Shown here: positions 39,244 to 46,794 of the stretch, piece after piece
Position numbering within the stretch: the stretch's first letter is position 1
How the letters are laid out: every line of letters begins with the position of its first letter
IMG/VR virus record: IMGVR_UViG_3300023179_000082
Coordinates: 1-64,000 of that record
DNA from: a virus
Direction: 5' to 3' (one strand)
Length of the DNA stretch: 64,000 bases
The notes under the pieces: model-generated
What the model saw: the letters and a program-made list of their open reading frames with translations, nothing else
What the model was told of the DNA's origin: nothing
The model's database searches: none
Program-made: the position numbers and the translations under genes

Positions 39244-39753
39244 ATGCCATCAGCAAGTAAAATTAAGGGTAGTACATTTGAGCGAGAAATAGCCAAATAT
39301 CTATCAGATTTGTATAAAGAATCCTTTATACGTGTCCCCAATAGTGGCGCATTTATTGGTGGTATAAACACAAGTCGCAAAGAATTTTTGCATGAAGGTC
39401 AGGTAAGAAGCTTCAAAGGTGATATCATCCCAGGCGAATCTTTCAAACTCCTCAACATTGAATGTAAAAACTATGGTGATTTTTCCTTTCATCAATTACT
39501 AACTAGTTGCAAAGTATTAGATAATTGGTTAGACCAATTGATGGAAGTAAGTGATGAGCATGATTTAAATGTACTTTTTATGAAATTCAATCGTAAAGGT
39601 CGTTATATTGCTGTACAATGGCATCATCAGTGGGAATTAATCAATTACAGTGTTTACAAAAACAATACCCATGGTATATGGGTTATATCAGAATTAGAAC
39701 ATTTTTTTAAATTAAACTCAGGTCGTTTTAAACTTTTATCTCAACATACTTAG
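39244..39753 (+). CDS. Small PD-(D/E)XK-type nuclease, 169 aa
   Basis: The N-terminal half shows the layout of Holliday-junction-resolvase-like or VRR-type nucleases: KIKGSTFEREIAKYLSDLY (helix with a conserved Glu), RVPNSGAF, then GDIIP and NIECKNYGDFSFHQLL, where D of GDI and E-x-K of ECK are the likely metal-binding set. The C-terminal half (VLFMKFNRKGRYIAVQWHH) is a beta-rich end. It follows gp46 with a 16-nt gap, so it likely processes recombination intermediates with gp46/47. No strong ribosome site is visible (ATAAGTATCGAT before ATG). The substrate cannot be told from sequence. Confidence 0.65.
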   Translation: MPSASKIKGSTFEREIAKYLSDLYKESFIRVPNSGAFIGGINTSRKEFLHEGQVRSFKGDIIPGESFKLLNIECKNYGDFSFHQLLTSCKVLDNWLDQLMEVSDEHDLNVLFMKFNRKGRYIAVQWHHQWELINYSVYKNNTHGIWVISELEHFFKLNSGRFKLLSQHT

Positions 39754-39797
39754 GTCTCCTTAGGTCTAACATCTTACTTTTACTCCAATTTAGGTCT
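39750..39797 (+). repeat. Three TTAGGTCT direct repeats at 10-bp phase
   Basis: TTAGGTCT occurs at 39750-39757, 39760-39767 and 39790-39797, so starts are 10 and 30 bp apart. The first copy overlaps the stop of the nuclease gene. The GGTCT part can pair with AGACC at 39912-39916. Could be a phased protein-binding site or part of the RNA fold that follows. Confidence 0.5.
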
Positions 39798-40371
39798 TTA
39801 TTATAGAACAATAGGTTTGGTTGCATGACCTGTAACGCAACGTAGGTACACTAATTAAAGTTGGTTAATGCCTTGGCTGAGTTCTACAGCAGCTTCAATA
39901 GACTATCCCCAAGACCCATGTGGTTGTAAGGACGCTATAAACGGATGCCCATTGGTAGTCACGTTTCTATTGTCGTAATAGTTGAATCTACTGTAAAGTA
40001 GGTTAGGGTAAAAAGTATTTTTTATCAAGTGCTCGATCATAATAATAGTGGAAAAGGGTCGAGACTGTGTTAATAGCTAACTCACTGAGGTTATTAACGT
40101 TACAGTGTATGCGGTGTGTTTCTTGTACAAACAAGTTTTGGGGTGATATAGTCAAACCTACCTGAATAAAATGCACGAAGTGAGCACCTTCTACGAGAGT
40201 GGGCGGGGAAGAAGAACCAAATGTGTGGATTATTGCAACTGTAAAAAGTTACATTTATCCACCTTTTTGCAAAAAAGATAAACGGAAAAATAATAATAAA
40301 AAAAAATATGAGTGTACGTGGCTGAAGCGATAGCGTAAGCTTAGTACACGAATAGATGACCTTTGGTCATC
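39754..40371 (+). ncRNA. Candidate large structured RNA, group I intron-like core
   Basis: A 618-nt stretch with no gene, between the converging nuclease gene and 75-codon ORF. On the plus strand it shows long-range complementarity: GACTAT+CCCCAA (39901-39912) with TTGGGG and ATAGTC (40138-40143, 40148-40153, 4-nt bulge); GGTCTT (39793-39798) with AAGACC (39911-39916, competing with the first helix at AA); GTGCTC (40029-40034) with GAGCAC (40182-40187). Local hairpins: 39820-39841, 39876-39890, 39985-40004, 40032-40063, 40069-40098, 40122-40135, 40225-40262. AGACTA ... GATATAGTC with a GGTCTT/AAGACC partner resembles P7 and P3 of group I introns. No split host gene is seen, so it may be a free-standing RNA. 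The 3' part (40312-40371) has GTGTAC/GTACAC and a terminator-like hairpin. Fold and strand are inferences from reading by eye. Confidence 0.45.
40355..40371. terminator. Hairpin between converging units
   Basis: GATGACC (40355-40361), TTT loop, GGTCATC (40365-40371): a perfect 7-bp stem directly after the stop of the leftward 75-codon ORF and at the end of the rightward RNA region. The U-tract is poor on both strands, so termination strength is uncertain. Confidence 0.4.
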
Positions 40372-40599
40372 TTAAAAGAATGGTAATCCACTTTTCTTAG
40401 TAACTTCTAGATTTTCATCAATTAACTTGTTAATAATATTAGTTTCAGTTGGTGAAAGATTCATAGCATCAACATATGATAATGAACCACGCATATACCA
40501 TGCTGCTTTTAAAGCATTGCGTTTAATAATAGTAACTTCTTCTTCGTATCCTTTTACTAGCTTCTCTATATCATCTTGTGATAGATAGAGAAGCCTCAT
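40372..40599 (-). CDS. Tail assembly chaperone-like ORF, likely -1 frameshift extension of gp26
   Basis: A 75-codon ORF (MRLLYLSQDDIEKLVKGYEEE ... YMRGSLSYVDAMNLS ... KKSGLPFF) overlapping the end of gp26 by 4 nt (ATGA). The YMRG-x-LSY-x-DAM and LPFF ending recall small proteins encoded next to gp26 in T4-like marine phages, the position of T4 gp51, but the match is only suggestive. It lies exactly in the -1 frame relative to gp26, downstream of a TTTTTTC heptamer, so it may be made mainly as the C-terminal part of a 348-residue gp26 fusion. Independent re-initiation at the ATGA overlap is the alternative. The helical, charged sequence is compatible with a chaperone that binds the tape measure. 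Confidence 0.65.
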   Translation of the reverse strand: MRLLYLSQDDIEKLVKGYEEEVTIIKRNALKAAWYMRGSLSYVDAMNLSPTETNIINKLIDENLEVTKKSGLPFF

Positions 40600-40608
40600 T
40601 CGAAAAAA
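40560..40608 (-). promoter_or_regulatory. Candidate programmed -1 ribosomal frameshift signal
   Basis: On the minus strand, the gp26 frame reads GA-T TTT TTC-GAA-TGA: TTTTTTC (40608 to 40602) is an X-XXY-YYZ heptamer in the zero frame. After a 7-nt spacer (40601 to 40595) comes a perfect 10-bp stem, GCTTCTCTAT (40594 to 40585) with ATAGAGAAGC (40569 to 40560), 15-nt loop. A -1 slip reads TTT TTT CGA ATG, entering the frame of the 75-codon ORF. All three elements of a classical signal are present. Confidence 0.75.
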
Positions 40609-41417
40609 TCGGTAACACTAAATGTTATAGTTTGATTATATTCGTGTTGGCAACTTACGCATTTAAATCGTAATGGTTTAGATTGACTACTTTCACGCAA
40701 TTCTATATTGTGATCACGTATTGTGTCATACATTTTCTTATCACAGTTTTGTAAAAAATCCAAGATAAAAGGTTGATTTGATACACTAGTTTCAGGTGTT
40801 CTAATATATTCTATATTTTTAGATAGAATTTTTTGTGTTAAGTTGTTCATACGTACTAGCAATTCACTAGCTGCTTTATTCTTAACCTCACCATCCTCAT
40901 AATTTTCTAATTGTGCTAAACCACGTTGTATTTCAAATTGTTCAGCACTAGCATTATTATTATCTTGGTAGGTAGTTGACCTAAACTTGATTGCTAAATC
41001 ACCTACAACTAATTCAGTATTATAGTCACCAACTTGAATAGTGCTTATTAATTTTGAAAGGTTAATACCATAACGATTACTATTTTTACATGCAGGACAA
41101 TTTGTGTCTACGTCCATTTCATCACCGTTAGTGGCTATACGAATTGATATTAATACAGTTTCTAAGTCAGCATTAAGTAATAACCATGGATTTTTAATGG
41201 TTGGTACACAACTTTGAATGATGGAGACTACTGCTGAACCATTATACAAAGCATCAGGTGTACGTGCAGTAATTTCATCATTTGCAGTCATTGGGTATAC
41301 AGGAAGTTCACCTGTTGGTGGTAAATCTACGATTTCTGATGAATATTTGTAGTTGCTAGGTAAACGTATATGTATAGCAGGTCTGCGAAAATACTGCTTA
41401 AGTGGGTTGTTTTCCAT
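40596..41417 (-). CDS. 26: Baseplate hub/tail assembly protein gp26-like (273 aa)
   Basis: Resembles the T4 baseplate (gp26) family: after a short tail, LPVYPMTANDEITARTPDAL, SIIQSCVPTIKNPWLLLNADLETVLISIRIATNGDEM, then a zinc-ribbon-like pair CPACKN (near 115) and CVSCQHE (near 258). The start at 41417 (MENNPLKQYF) is supported by GGAG 11 nt upstream; an upstream ATG at 41498 would add 27 hydrophobic residues and overlap the divergent tape-measure start, so I reject it. The stop sits within a frameshift signal that would fuse it to the 75-codon ORF. Adjacent, divergent to the tape-measure candidate. In lambda-type phages such frameshifted pairs chaperone the tape measure; I infer the same role. 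Confidence 0.75.
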   Translation of the reverse strand: MENNPLKQYFRRPAIHIRLPSNYKYSSEIVDLPPTGELPVYPMTANDEITARTPDALYNGSAVVSIIQSCVPTIKNPWLLLNADLETVLISIRIATNGDEMDVDTNCPACKNSNRYGINLSKLISTIQVGDYNTELVVGDLAIKFRSTTYQDNNNASAEQFEIQRGLAQLENYEDGEVKNKAASELLVRMNNLTQKILSKNIEYIRTPETSVSNQPFILDFLQNCDKKMYDTIRDHNIELRESSQSKPLRFKCVSCQHEYNQTITFSVTDFFE

Positions 41418-41447
41418 GGTGAAGTTAAATCTCCGTATATATAATTT

Positions 41448-41455
41448 GATAAATA
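41448..41455 (+). promoter_or_regulatory. Late promoter-like octamer GATAAATA for tape measure
   Basis: GATAAATA, one mismatch to the T4 late consensus, 31 nt before the ATG at 41487, giving a leader of about 26 nt. TTGACATATA (41473-41482) lies between. Confidence 0.45.
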
Positions 41456-41486
41456 TATTTAATCCTAAAAAATTGACATATAAAAA

Positions 41487-44400
41487 ATGGCAGACCAACT
41501 TGATCCTGAATTAATGCGTCAGCTCAATGATAAATTCACTGAGTTATCAAATTCTATTACTACGATTGGCACTATTTCAGCCAAATCAATGAAATCAGTG
41601 GAGGACAATACTCAAAAAGTTGACAAAAATACATCATCTACTGAAGATAATACTAAAGCAACGGATGAAAATACTAGTTCAATCAAGCGTAATACTACTG
41701 CAGTAAACAGTCAGTTAAAGACTACGGAAAAAAATACTCAAGCATCTTCTGATCAAACTGATGTTATTAAAGAAGCTAATAATGCTATAAAAAATCAAGC
41801 ACAAGCGGTTGGTGCTAGTAAAAAAACATTTGATGATTTAACAAAAGCCACTAATCAGCAATTTAAATCATATATGGCAACTGAGGTTGCAAAAGAGCAA
41901 ATAAGTGGTGCATCAGCAAAAGCTCAGCAAGAATTAAATTCTAGACTAAAACTATCAAGCATTGGAATGGAAGTATTCCAAACAGGCGTAGAGGGTGTTA
42001 AGAAAGTTTTTGATGCTGCGATTGATGCGCAAATGAACTATACTAAAGCTTTGTTGCAGGGTACACGTGGTTTAGGTTTGGAAGCGCAGCGTAGAGAAAC
42101 TGAAGGCAAAGCTGTAAACCAAGTTATACGTGATTTTGGCAACTTAAGTATGTCGATTGGTGGATTGATGGTGGCGTTAGGACCGTTTGGTATAATTGGT
42201 CGTATTGTAGGTTTGGTTGGAGTAGGTGTTGGTATTTTGGCACAGTATGAAGCAAAAGCACGAGATTTTGCTTTGGAAGTGGCTACTATTACTGAACAGT
42301 TAAAAGATAAACTGTTTGATACTTTCAAAGATTTAAGTAATTCTGCTTTAACTACTGCAGGAGGTATGACCACATTACGTGCTCAAATGAAGAAGTTTGA
42401 TTTTGCTATGGCTGAAGTTGGTCAATTTGCAGCCGTAATAAAAGGTGCGGGTAAAGAGTTATCACAAATTGGTGGTTCTACAGTTAAAGGTTTAGAAAAC
42501 TTTGTTGAAACTGCTGCAGATTTGTTTGAAAGTCAACTTGGTAAAGAGTTGCAATACATGGGCTTGGATCGTGAAGAACAAATGAAAGGAACATTAAAGT
42601 TCTTAAGTTTACAAGCTAGATTAGGTGTTCAACAAGAAAAAGACATTAAAAAGTTATCACAATCAGCAGGAAAATACATATCAGAATTAGACCAATTAGC
42701 TACGCTAACAGGTATAACACGTCAAGAACAAGAACAAGCACGTGAACAAGTTATGGCAATTGAGGAATTACGTGCTGCTTTAGTGGAAGAAACTGCAAAA
42801 GGTGCTGCTGCAGATAAAGGTCGCTTAAAAGTATTAGAAGATGCCATACAAGTATCTACTGTATTAACTGCAGAAGGCATGAAAGAAGCAGGTGCTTCAT
42901 TAGCTAGAACAGTTGCTGCAGGTGGTGTAACAAGGGCTGAAGATGCTAAATTATTACAAACTGCACCACAATTTTTACAGAATATGATGCAAGGTGTGGG
43001 TAGTGTAACCGACAATTTACAATTATTTGGTAAAGAATCTAAACAAACATTGACACAATTGTCAAGCGCAGTAAAAGTATCAGGTGATATTGGTAAGGAA
43101 ATAGCAGCAGTTGACTACGCAAAATTATTTGATTTCATACCAAAAATAGATAAGATTGCAGAATTACAAAAACAATTCCCTGAGAAAACATTACCACAAA
43201 TCGTAGATGAAATGCGTAAGGTAACCGATCCCGCTACTAAAGCAGTACAAGATTTAATAAATGCTCAAAGAAAAGACGCAATTGCAAAAGAAGAATCAGG
43301 TGGAGGAATAAAAGGGGCAGCGGATTTACTAAAGTCAGGTGCACAAATATTTGGTATAAATGTTGAAAATTTTGGAAAATATGTACGTCAATTATTAGGA
43401 ATAAAAGACACTGCTAAGGTAGAAAAAACTGAAGCAACTAAAAAAGCAGAAGCTAAAGTAGAAGAAAAGAAAAAAATTACTGATATAGCCACTGAAAAAG
43501 CAACTGCTGCATCCATGGCTGAGGATCAAGCTAAGAAAGAATTAGCCGAACTATATAAAAAGGGTGACGTTGCAGGTGTCGAAGCTAAAAAAGTTGAAAT
43601 ACAAAAATTAACTGACGAGCGTATGAAAGCTGAACAAGAAATGATGGTTGCTTCACGTGATCAATCACAAGCTGCTTTAGAAGCTTCAAACCAACGTAAA
43701 AAAGATATACGAGAAGTAAACCAACTTGATGATAAAATAAGATTTTATAAAGATTCAATTAATCTTAACAATATGAAAATTGATTCATTATCAAAAGACC
43801 AAGTTGAATTAAATATAGAACTTAAAAAATCAACGGGATTTGCTAAATTAGAAAATGAAAATCGATTAAAACATCTTACTCGATTAAGAGAATTAGCAGA
43901 AAAAGAAGTAAAAGAAGCAGAAGAAAATATCAAAAAAAGTGAAGAACGTAAAAAAGAACTAGAAAAGAAAACGTCTACCGCTACCCCAACCCCTGCAGCA
44001 TCTTCACAAGAACGTAAAGAATTTGTGGACAAAATGTATGCAACATTACTTGAGCAAGCTAAAAAACAAGGTGTTGCAAATCCTGAAGTTGTTGCTAGAT
44101 TAGGTGTTGCTCAATCTGCTTTAGAAACAGGGTATGGTAAATCCACTGCAGGTGGTCAAAATTATTTTGGTATTAAAGCAGGTAAAGGTCAGCCTAGTGT
44201 CACTGCGGAAACTGAAGAATTTGATGCAGCCAAAGGTGTAATGGTCAAACAACAAGCTGCGTTTAAAAAATATAGTAGCATGGAAGAATCTGCTGCTGAT
44301 TATATTAAATTCTTAAAAGAAAATCAGCGATATAAGGAAGTATTAGCAGCAAAAACACTTGACGAGGCTATTCTAGCACAAAGTATGTCAGGTTATGCTA

Positions 44401-44699
44401 CTGATCCACGTTATGGACAAAAATTAGCAACTATTAACCAAAATATCGCACAAGAGCCAGGAAAAATGTTCGATGGTGGCGTAGTAACTAAACCGTTAAC
44501 AACCACATTACGTGATGGTGGACAAGATGAAGCAGTTATTCCATTGAATAAGTTAGCAGATTTAATACCTATAAAGTCATTAGTTGATGCTATAGAACGT
44601 CAAACAGCAATGTTAACCCAAGGTTTTGAGAACATGACTGACAAATTAGCTGAAAATAATAGCATGGTAAGTGACCAATTATTGTACATGCAGAACTAA
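41487..44699 (+). CDS. Probable tape measure protein with glucosaminidase-like domain (1070 aa)
   Basis: N-terminal 110 residues are a polar, Asn/Thr-repeat coiled coil (DNTQKVDKNTSSTEDNTKAT). A hydrophobic segment near residues 219-255 (SIGGLMVALGPFGIIGRIVG) and long charged helices up to about residue 830 give the profile of tail tape measure proteins. From about 840 to 990 there is a peptidoglycan-hydrolase domain of the glucosaminidase (FlgJ/LytG) type: EVVARLGVAQSALETGYGKS with E880 as the likely catalytic Glu, GQNYFGIKAGKG, F-x-KYSSMEESAADYIKFL and YATDPRYGQKLATI. The C-terminus resembles a tape-measure tail motif (FDGGVVTKP, VIPLNKL). Neighbours: gp26 pair (divergent) and portal (downstream, 14-nt gap). 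T4 gp29 is 590 aa; this longer protein may mean a longer tail. No strong ribosome site. Confidence 0.72.
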   Translation: MADQLDPELMRQLNDKFTELSNSITTIGTISAKSMKSVEDNTQKVDKNTSSTEDNTKATDENTSSIKRNTTAVNSQLKTTEKNTQASSDQTDVIKEANNAIKNQAQAVGASKKTFDDLTKATNQQFKSYMATEVAKEQISGASAKAQQELNSRLKLSSIGMEVFQTGVEGVKKVFDAAIDAQMNYTKALLQGTRGLGLEAQRRETEGKAVNQVIRDFGNLSMSIGGLMVALGPFGIIGRIVGLVGVGVGILAQYEAKARDFALEVATITEQLKDKLFDTFKDLSNSALTTAGGMTTLRAQMKKFDFAMAEVGQFAAVIKGAGKELSQIGGSTVKGLENFVETAADLFESQLGKELQYMGLDREEQMKGTLKFLSLQARLGVQQEKDIKKLSQSAGKYISELDQLATLTGITRQEQEQAREQVMAIEELRAALVEETAKGAAADKGRLKVLEDAIQVSTVLTAEGMKEAGASLARTVAAGGVTRAEDAKLLQTAPQFLQNMMQGVGSVTDNLQLFGKESKQTLTQLSSAVKVSGDIGKEIAAVDYAKLFDFIPKIDKIAELQKQFPEKTLPQIVDEMRKVTDPATKAVQDLINAQRKDAIAKEESGGGIKGAADLLKSGAQIFGINVENFGKYVRQLLGIKDTAKVEKTEATKKAEAKVEEKKKITDIATEKATAASMAEDQAKKELAELYKKGDVAGVEAKKVEIQKLTDERMKAEQEMMVASRDQSQAALEASNQRKKDIREVNQLDDKIRFYKDSINLNNMKIDSLSKDQVELNIELKKSTGFAKLENENRLKHLTRLRELAEKEVKEAEENIKKSEERKKELEKKTSTATPTPAASSQERKEFVDKMYATLLEQAKKQGVANPEVVARLGVAQSALETGYGKSTAGGQNYFGIKAGKGQPSVTAETEEFDAAKGVMVKQQAAFKKYSSMEESAADYIKFLKENQRYKEVLAAKTLDEAILAQSMSGYATDPRYGQKLATINQNIAQEPGKMFDGGVVTKPLTTTLRDGGQDEAVIPLNKLADLIPIKSLVDAIERQTAMLTQGFENMTDKLAENNSMVSDQLLYMQN

Positions 44700-44701
44700 A
44701 T

Positions 44702-44709
44702 TATAAATA
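44702..44709 (+). promoter_or_regulatory. Late promoter octamer TATAAATA abutting portal gene
   Basis: Perfect T4 late consensus, only 4 nt before the ATG at 44714. T4-like spacing puts the transcription start at or one base inside the start codon. Confidence 0.55.
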
Positions 44710-44713
44710 CAAG

Positions 44714-46471
44714 ATGCCATTAAAAAAGAAATTTTCTAATTTTCACGGTTCACTATCTCCTATAAGTGGTGGTAATAGCAATACAGGAGCATGGAATGCA
44801 GGTGCGGGACAAGAACCAACAGGTGCTTGGAACAATGATTTTGCTTTTCGTAATTACCAAAGTCGCTTACCTGAAGTATATACAGGTCATCCAAATCGTA
44901 TAGAACGTTATAATCAATATGAAATGATGGACGTTGATCCTGAAATTAATGCATGTTTGGACATTCTTAGTGAGTTTAGTACACAGATTAATCAACAAAA
45001 TAATACACCATTTGAGTTAATCTTCAATGATGAGCCTACTGATGTAGAAGTAGATTTGTTAAAAAAACAATTACAGCAATGGTGTAAACTAAACGAATTT
45101 GATACTAGAACATTTAAAATATTTCGCAATACAGTAAAGTATGGTGATCAAGTTTTTGTGCGTGATCCTGAAAACTTTAAACTGTATTGGATGGACATGA
45201 CTAAAGTTGTTAAAGTCATTGTTAACGAAACTGAGGGTAAAAAACCTGAGCAGTATGTAATAAAAGATATCAACCCAAACTTACAAAATTTAACTATTGC
45301 TGAAAAAACAACAACTGATTTTCAGGCACAACCACCTACAGCAGGTTATAGTGCGCCATACTCTTATACTGTACCCAATGAACCATATGGTACTACAGGT
45401 ACACGTTTTAGTTTAGGTATTAATGAATTTGCTGTTGATGCTAAGCACATTGTACACCTATCCTTAACTGAAGGATTAGACCGTTATTGGCCTTTTGGAC
45501 AAAGTATATTAGAAAATATCTTTAAAGTATACAAACAGAAAGAATTATTAGAGGATGCGATATTAATTTATCGTGTTCAACGTGCGCCTGAGCGTAGGGT
45601 GTTTAAGATTGATGTAGGTAATATGCCATCACATTTAGCAATGCAGTTTGTTAATCGTATTAAAGATGAGATACATCAACGCAGAATACCTAGTGTGCAT
45701 GGTGGTAGCAATGTGTTAGATGCAACCTATAACCCATTATCAATTAATGAAGATTACTTCTTTCCAACAACTGCTGAGGGACGTGGTAGTAGTGTCGAAG
45801 TACTGCCTGGCGGTCAAAACCTTGGTGAAATTGATGATTTAAAGTATTTTAACAATCGTTTAGCACGTGGTTTGCGAATACCAAGTTCATACTTACCGAC
45901 AGGTCCTGATGATCAAACCACACCATTGAATGATGGTCGTGTTGGTACAGCAATGATTCAAGAGTTTCGTTTTAACAAATACTGTGAACGTTTACAAGGT
46001 TATATTGCAAGAAAGCTAAATGAAGAATTTAAGTTATTCTTGCGTTGGCGTGGTTTTAATATTGATAGTGGTTTATTTGATATTAAGTTAAATGAACCAC
46101 AAAATTTTGCTAGTTATCGACAAGCTGAATTAGATACTGCACGTGTTAACACTTTTAATACTATGGCAGCATTGCCATACATGAGTACACGTTTTTGTTT
46201 AGAACGTTTCTTAGGATTAACACAAGAAGAAATCAAGAAAAATCAAGAATTGTGGCATGAAGAACGTAATAAACCTGATGACATGGAAGCTAAAGGTTCT
46301 GACTTACGTAGTGTTGGTATATCTACAAGTGATATAGAACAAGATTTAGAATCAGCAGAAACCTTAGATGCTGAAGAAAATATGCCACCTGAAGGAGGTG
46401 AAGCTGCTGAAGTTACCGCACCTGTGGGTGGACCTGAAACAGCACCTCAACCCCCACCTGCAGGTACTTAG
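44714..46471 (+). CDS. 20: Portal vertex protein gp20-like (585 aa)
   Basis: gp20 forms the dodecameric portal through which DNA is packaged and to which the neck binds. Family features: NRIERYNQYEMMDVDPEINACLDILSEF near residues 60-95, NEFDTRTFKIFRNTVKYGDQVFVRD, DRYWPFGQSILENIFKVYKQKELLEDAILIYRVQRAPERRVFKIDVGNMP, and VEVLPGGQNLGEIDDLKYFNNRLARGLRIPSSYLPTG. Length 585 aa is slightly more than T4 gp20 (524); the extra part is an acidic/Pro-rich tail. It starts the head gene block (portal, core, protease, scaffold, capsid). Confidence 0.95.
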   Translation: MPLKKKFSNFHGSLSPISGGNSNTGAWNAGAGQEPTGAWNNDFAFRNYQSRLPEVYTGHPNRIERYNQYEMMDVDPEINACLDILSEFSTQINQQNNTPFELIFNDEPTDVEVDLLKKQLQQWCKLNEFDTRTFKIFRNTVKYGDQVFVRDPENFKLYWMDMTKVVKVIVNETEGKKPEQYVIKDINPNLQNLTIAEKTTTDFQAQPPTAGYSAPYSYTVPNEPYGTTGTRFSLGINEFAVDAKHIVHLSLTEGLDRYWPFGQSILENIFKVYKQKELLEDAILIYRVQRAPERRVFKIDVGNMPSHLAMQFVNRIKDEIHQRRIPSVHGGSNVLDATYNPLSINEDYFFPTTAEGRGSSVEVLPGGQNLGEIDDLKYFNNRLARGLRIPSSYLPTGPDDQTTPLNDGRVGTAMIQEFRFNKYCERLQGYIARKLNEEFKLFLRWRGFNIDSGLFDIKLNEPQNFASYRQAELDTARVNTFNTMAALPYMSTRFCLERFLGLTQEEIKKNQELWHEERNKPDDMEAKGSDLRSVGISTSDIEQDLESAETLDAEENMPPEGGEAAEVTAPVGGPETAPQPPPAGT

Positions 46472-46479
46472 GATAAATA
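46472..46479 (+). promoter_or_regulatory. Late promoter-like octamer GATAAATA abutting a start codon
   Basis: GATAAATA at the end of the portal gene, with 5 nt to the ATG at 46485. With T4 late spacing the first transcribed base would be the A of that ATG. Confidence 0.45.
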
Positions 46480-46484
46480 AATTT

Positions 46485-46709
46485 ATGTACTTAATGGAAT
46501 TTTACAACGCTGCGCCTAAAGGAATGCAAGATGTGGAAGATGATCATAGTCAACCACGTTGGGGTGAATCACGTAAAACTAAGGGTTTAACATTAGCAGC
46601 AATCAATAAAATTAGGCGTTTTAAAGAAGTTAGAACATACGAACGTGCTGAAAATTTGAAAAAAATTCGACAACAATATTCACCACCTGCCCCTGAGGGC
46701 GGTCTATAA
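46485..46709 (+). CDS. Small basic protein between portal and core genes (74 aa)
   Basis: MYLMEFYNAAPKGMQDVEDD ... LTLAAINKIRRFKEVRTYERAENLKKIRQQY, ending PPAPEGGL: mostly helical, with a basic C-terminal half. Position between gp20 and the prohead core gene corresponds to T4 gp67/gp68, but sequence similarity is not evident to me. A start at M4 (46494) is equally possible. A frame opening at 46368 overlaps the portal gene and is not needed. Possibly a prohead core or packaging-related protein. A terminator-like hairpin and a 20-bp palindrome follow it. Confidence 0.6.
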   Translation: MYLMEFYNAAPKGMQDVEDDHSQPRWGESRKTKGLTLAAINKIRRFKEVRTYERAENLKKIRQQYSPPAPEGGL

Positions 46710-46711
46710 TA

Positions 46712-46731
46712 TAGTATAAAATTTTATACTA
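46712..46731. promoter_or_regulatory. 20-bp perfect palindrome
   Basis: TAGTATAAAATTTTATACTA, a perfect dyad starting 3 nt after the stop of the 74-aa gene. It has no loop, so it suits a dimeric DNA-binding protein better than an RNA hairpin; AT-rich chance symmetry is possible. Confidence 0.35.
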
Positions 46732-46756
46732 ATCCGTATATTTTCTCCAAAAACGT

Positions 46757-46787
46757 AAAAAAATAGCACTTTTAGCTATGTTTTTTT
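46757..46787 (+). terminator. Rho-independent terminator-like hairpin
   Basis: A-rich run, ATAGC stem (46763-46767), 7-nt loop, GCTAT (46775-46779), then G and seven T. The A and T runs can extend the stem. It separates the portal/74-aa unit from the core-protease-scaffold-capsid unit. The stem is weak. Confidence 0.45.
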
Positions 46788-46794
46788 AGATATA

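Noticed and set aside
39754-40371. tmRNA or RNase P RNA in the gene-free region
   Set aside because: No tRNA-like ends (no GGTTCGA-type T-loop, no CCA) and no GAGGAAAGTCC or ACAGAA motifs. The GACTA/GATATAGTC pairing fits a group I-like core better.
41418-41498. Longer gp26 start at 41498
   Set aside because: It would overlap the divergent tape-measure start, adds 27 hydrophobic residues not expected in the family, and the ATG at 41417 has a good GGAG site.
46368-46484. Upstream start of the 74-aa gene inside the portal gene
   Set aside because: The extra part reads the portal tail in another frame; ATG 46485 follows a late-type octamer.
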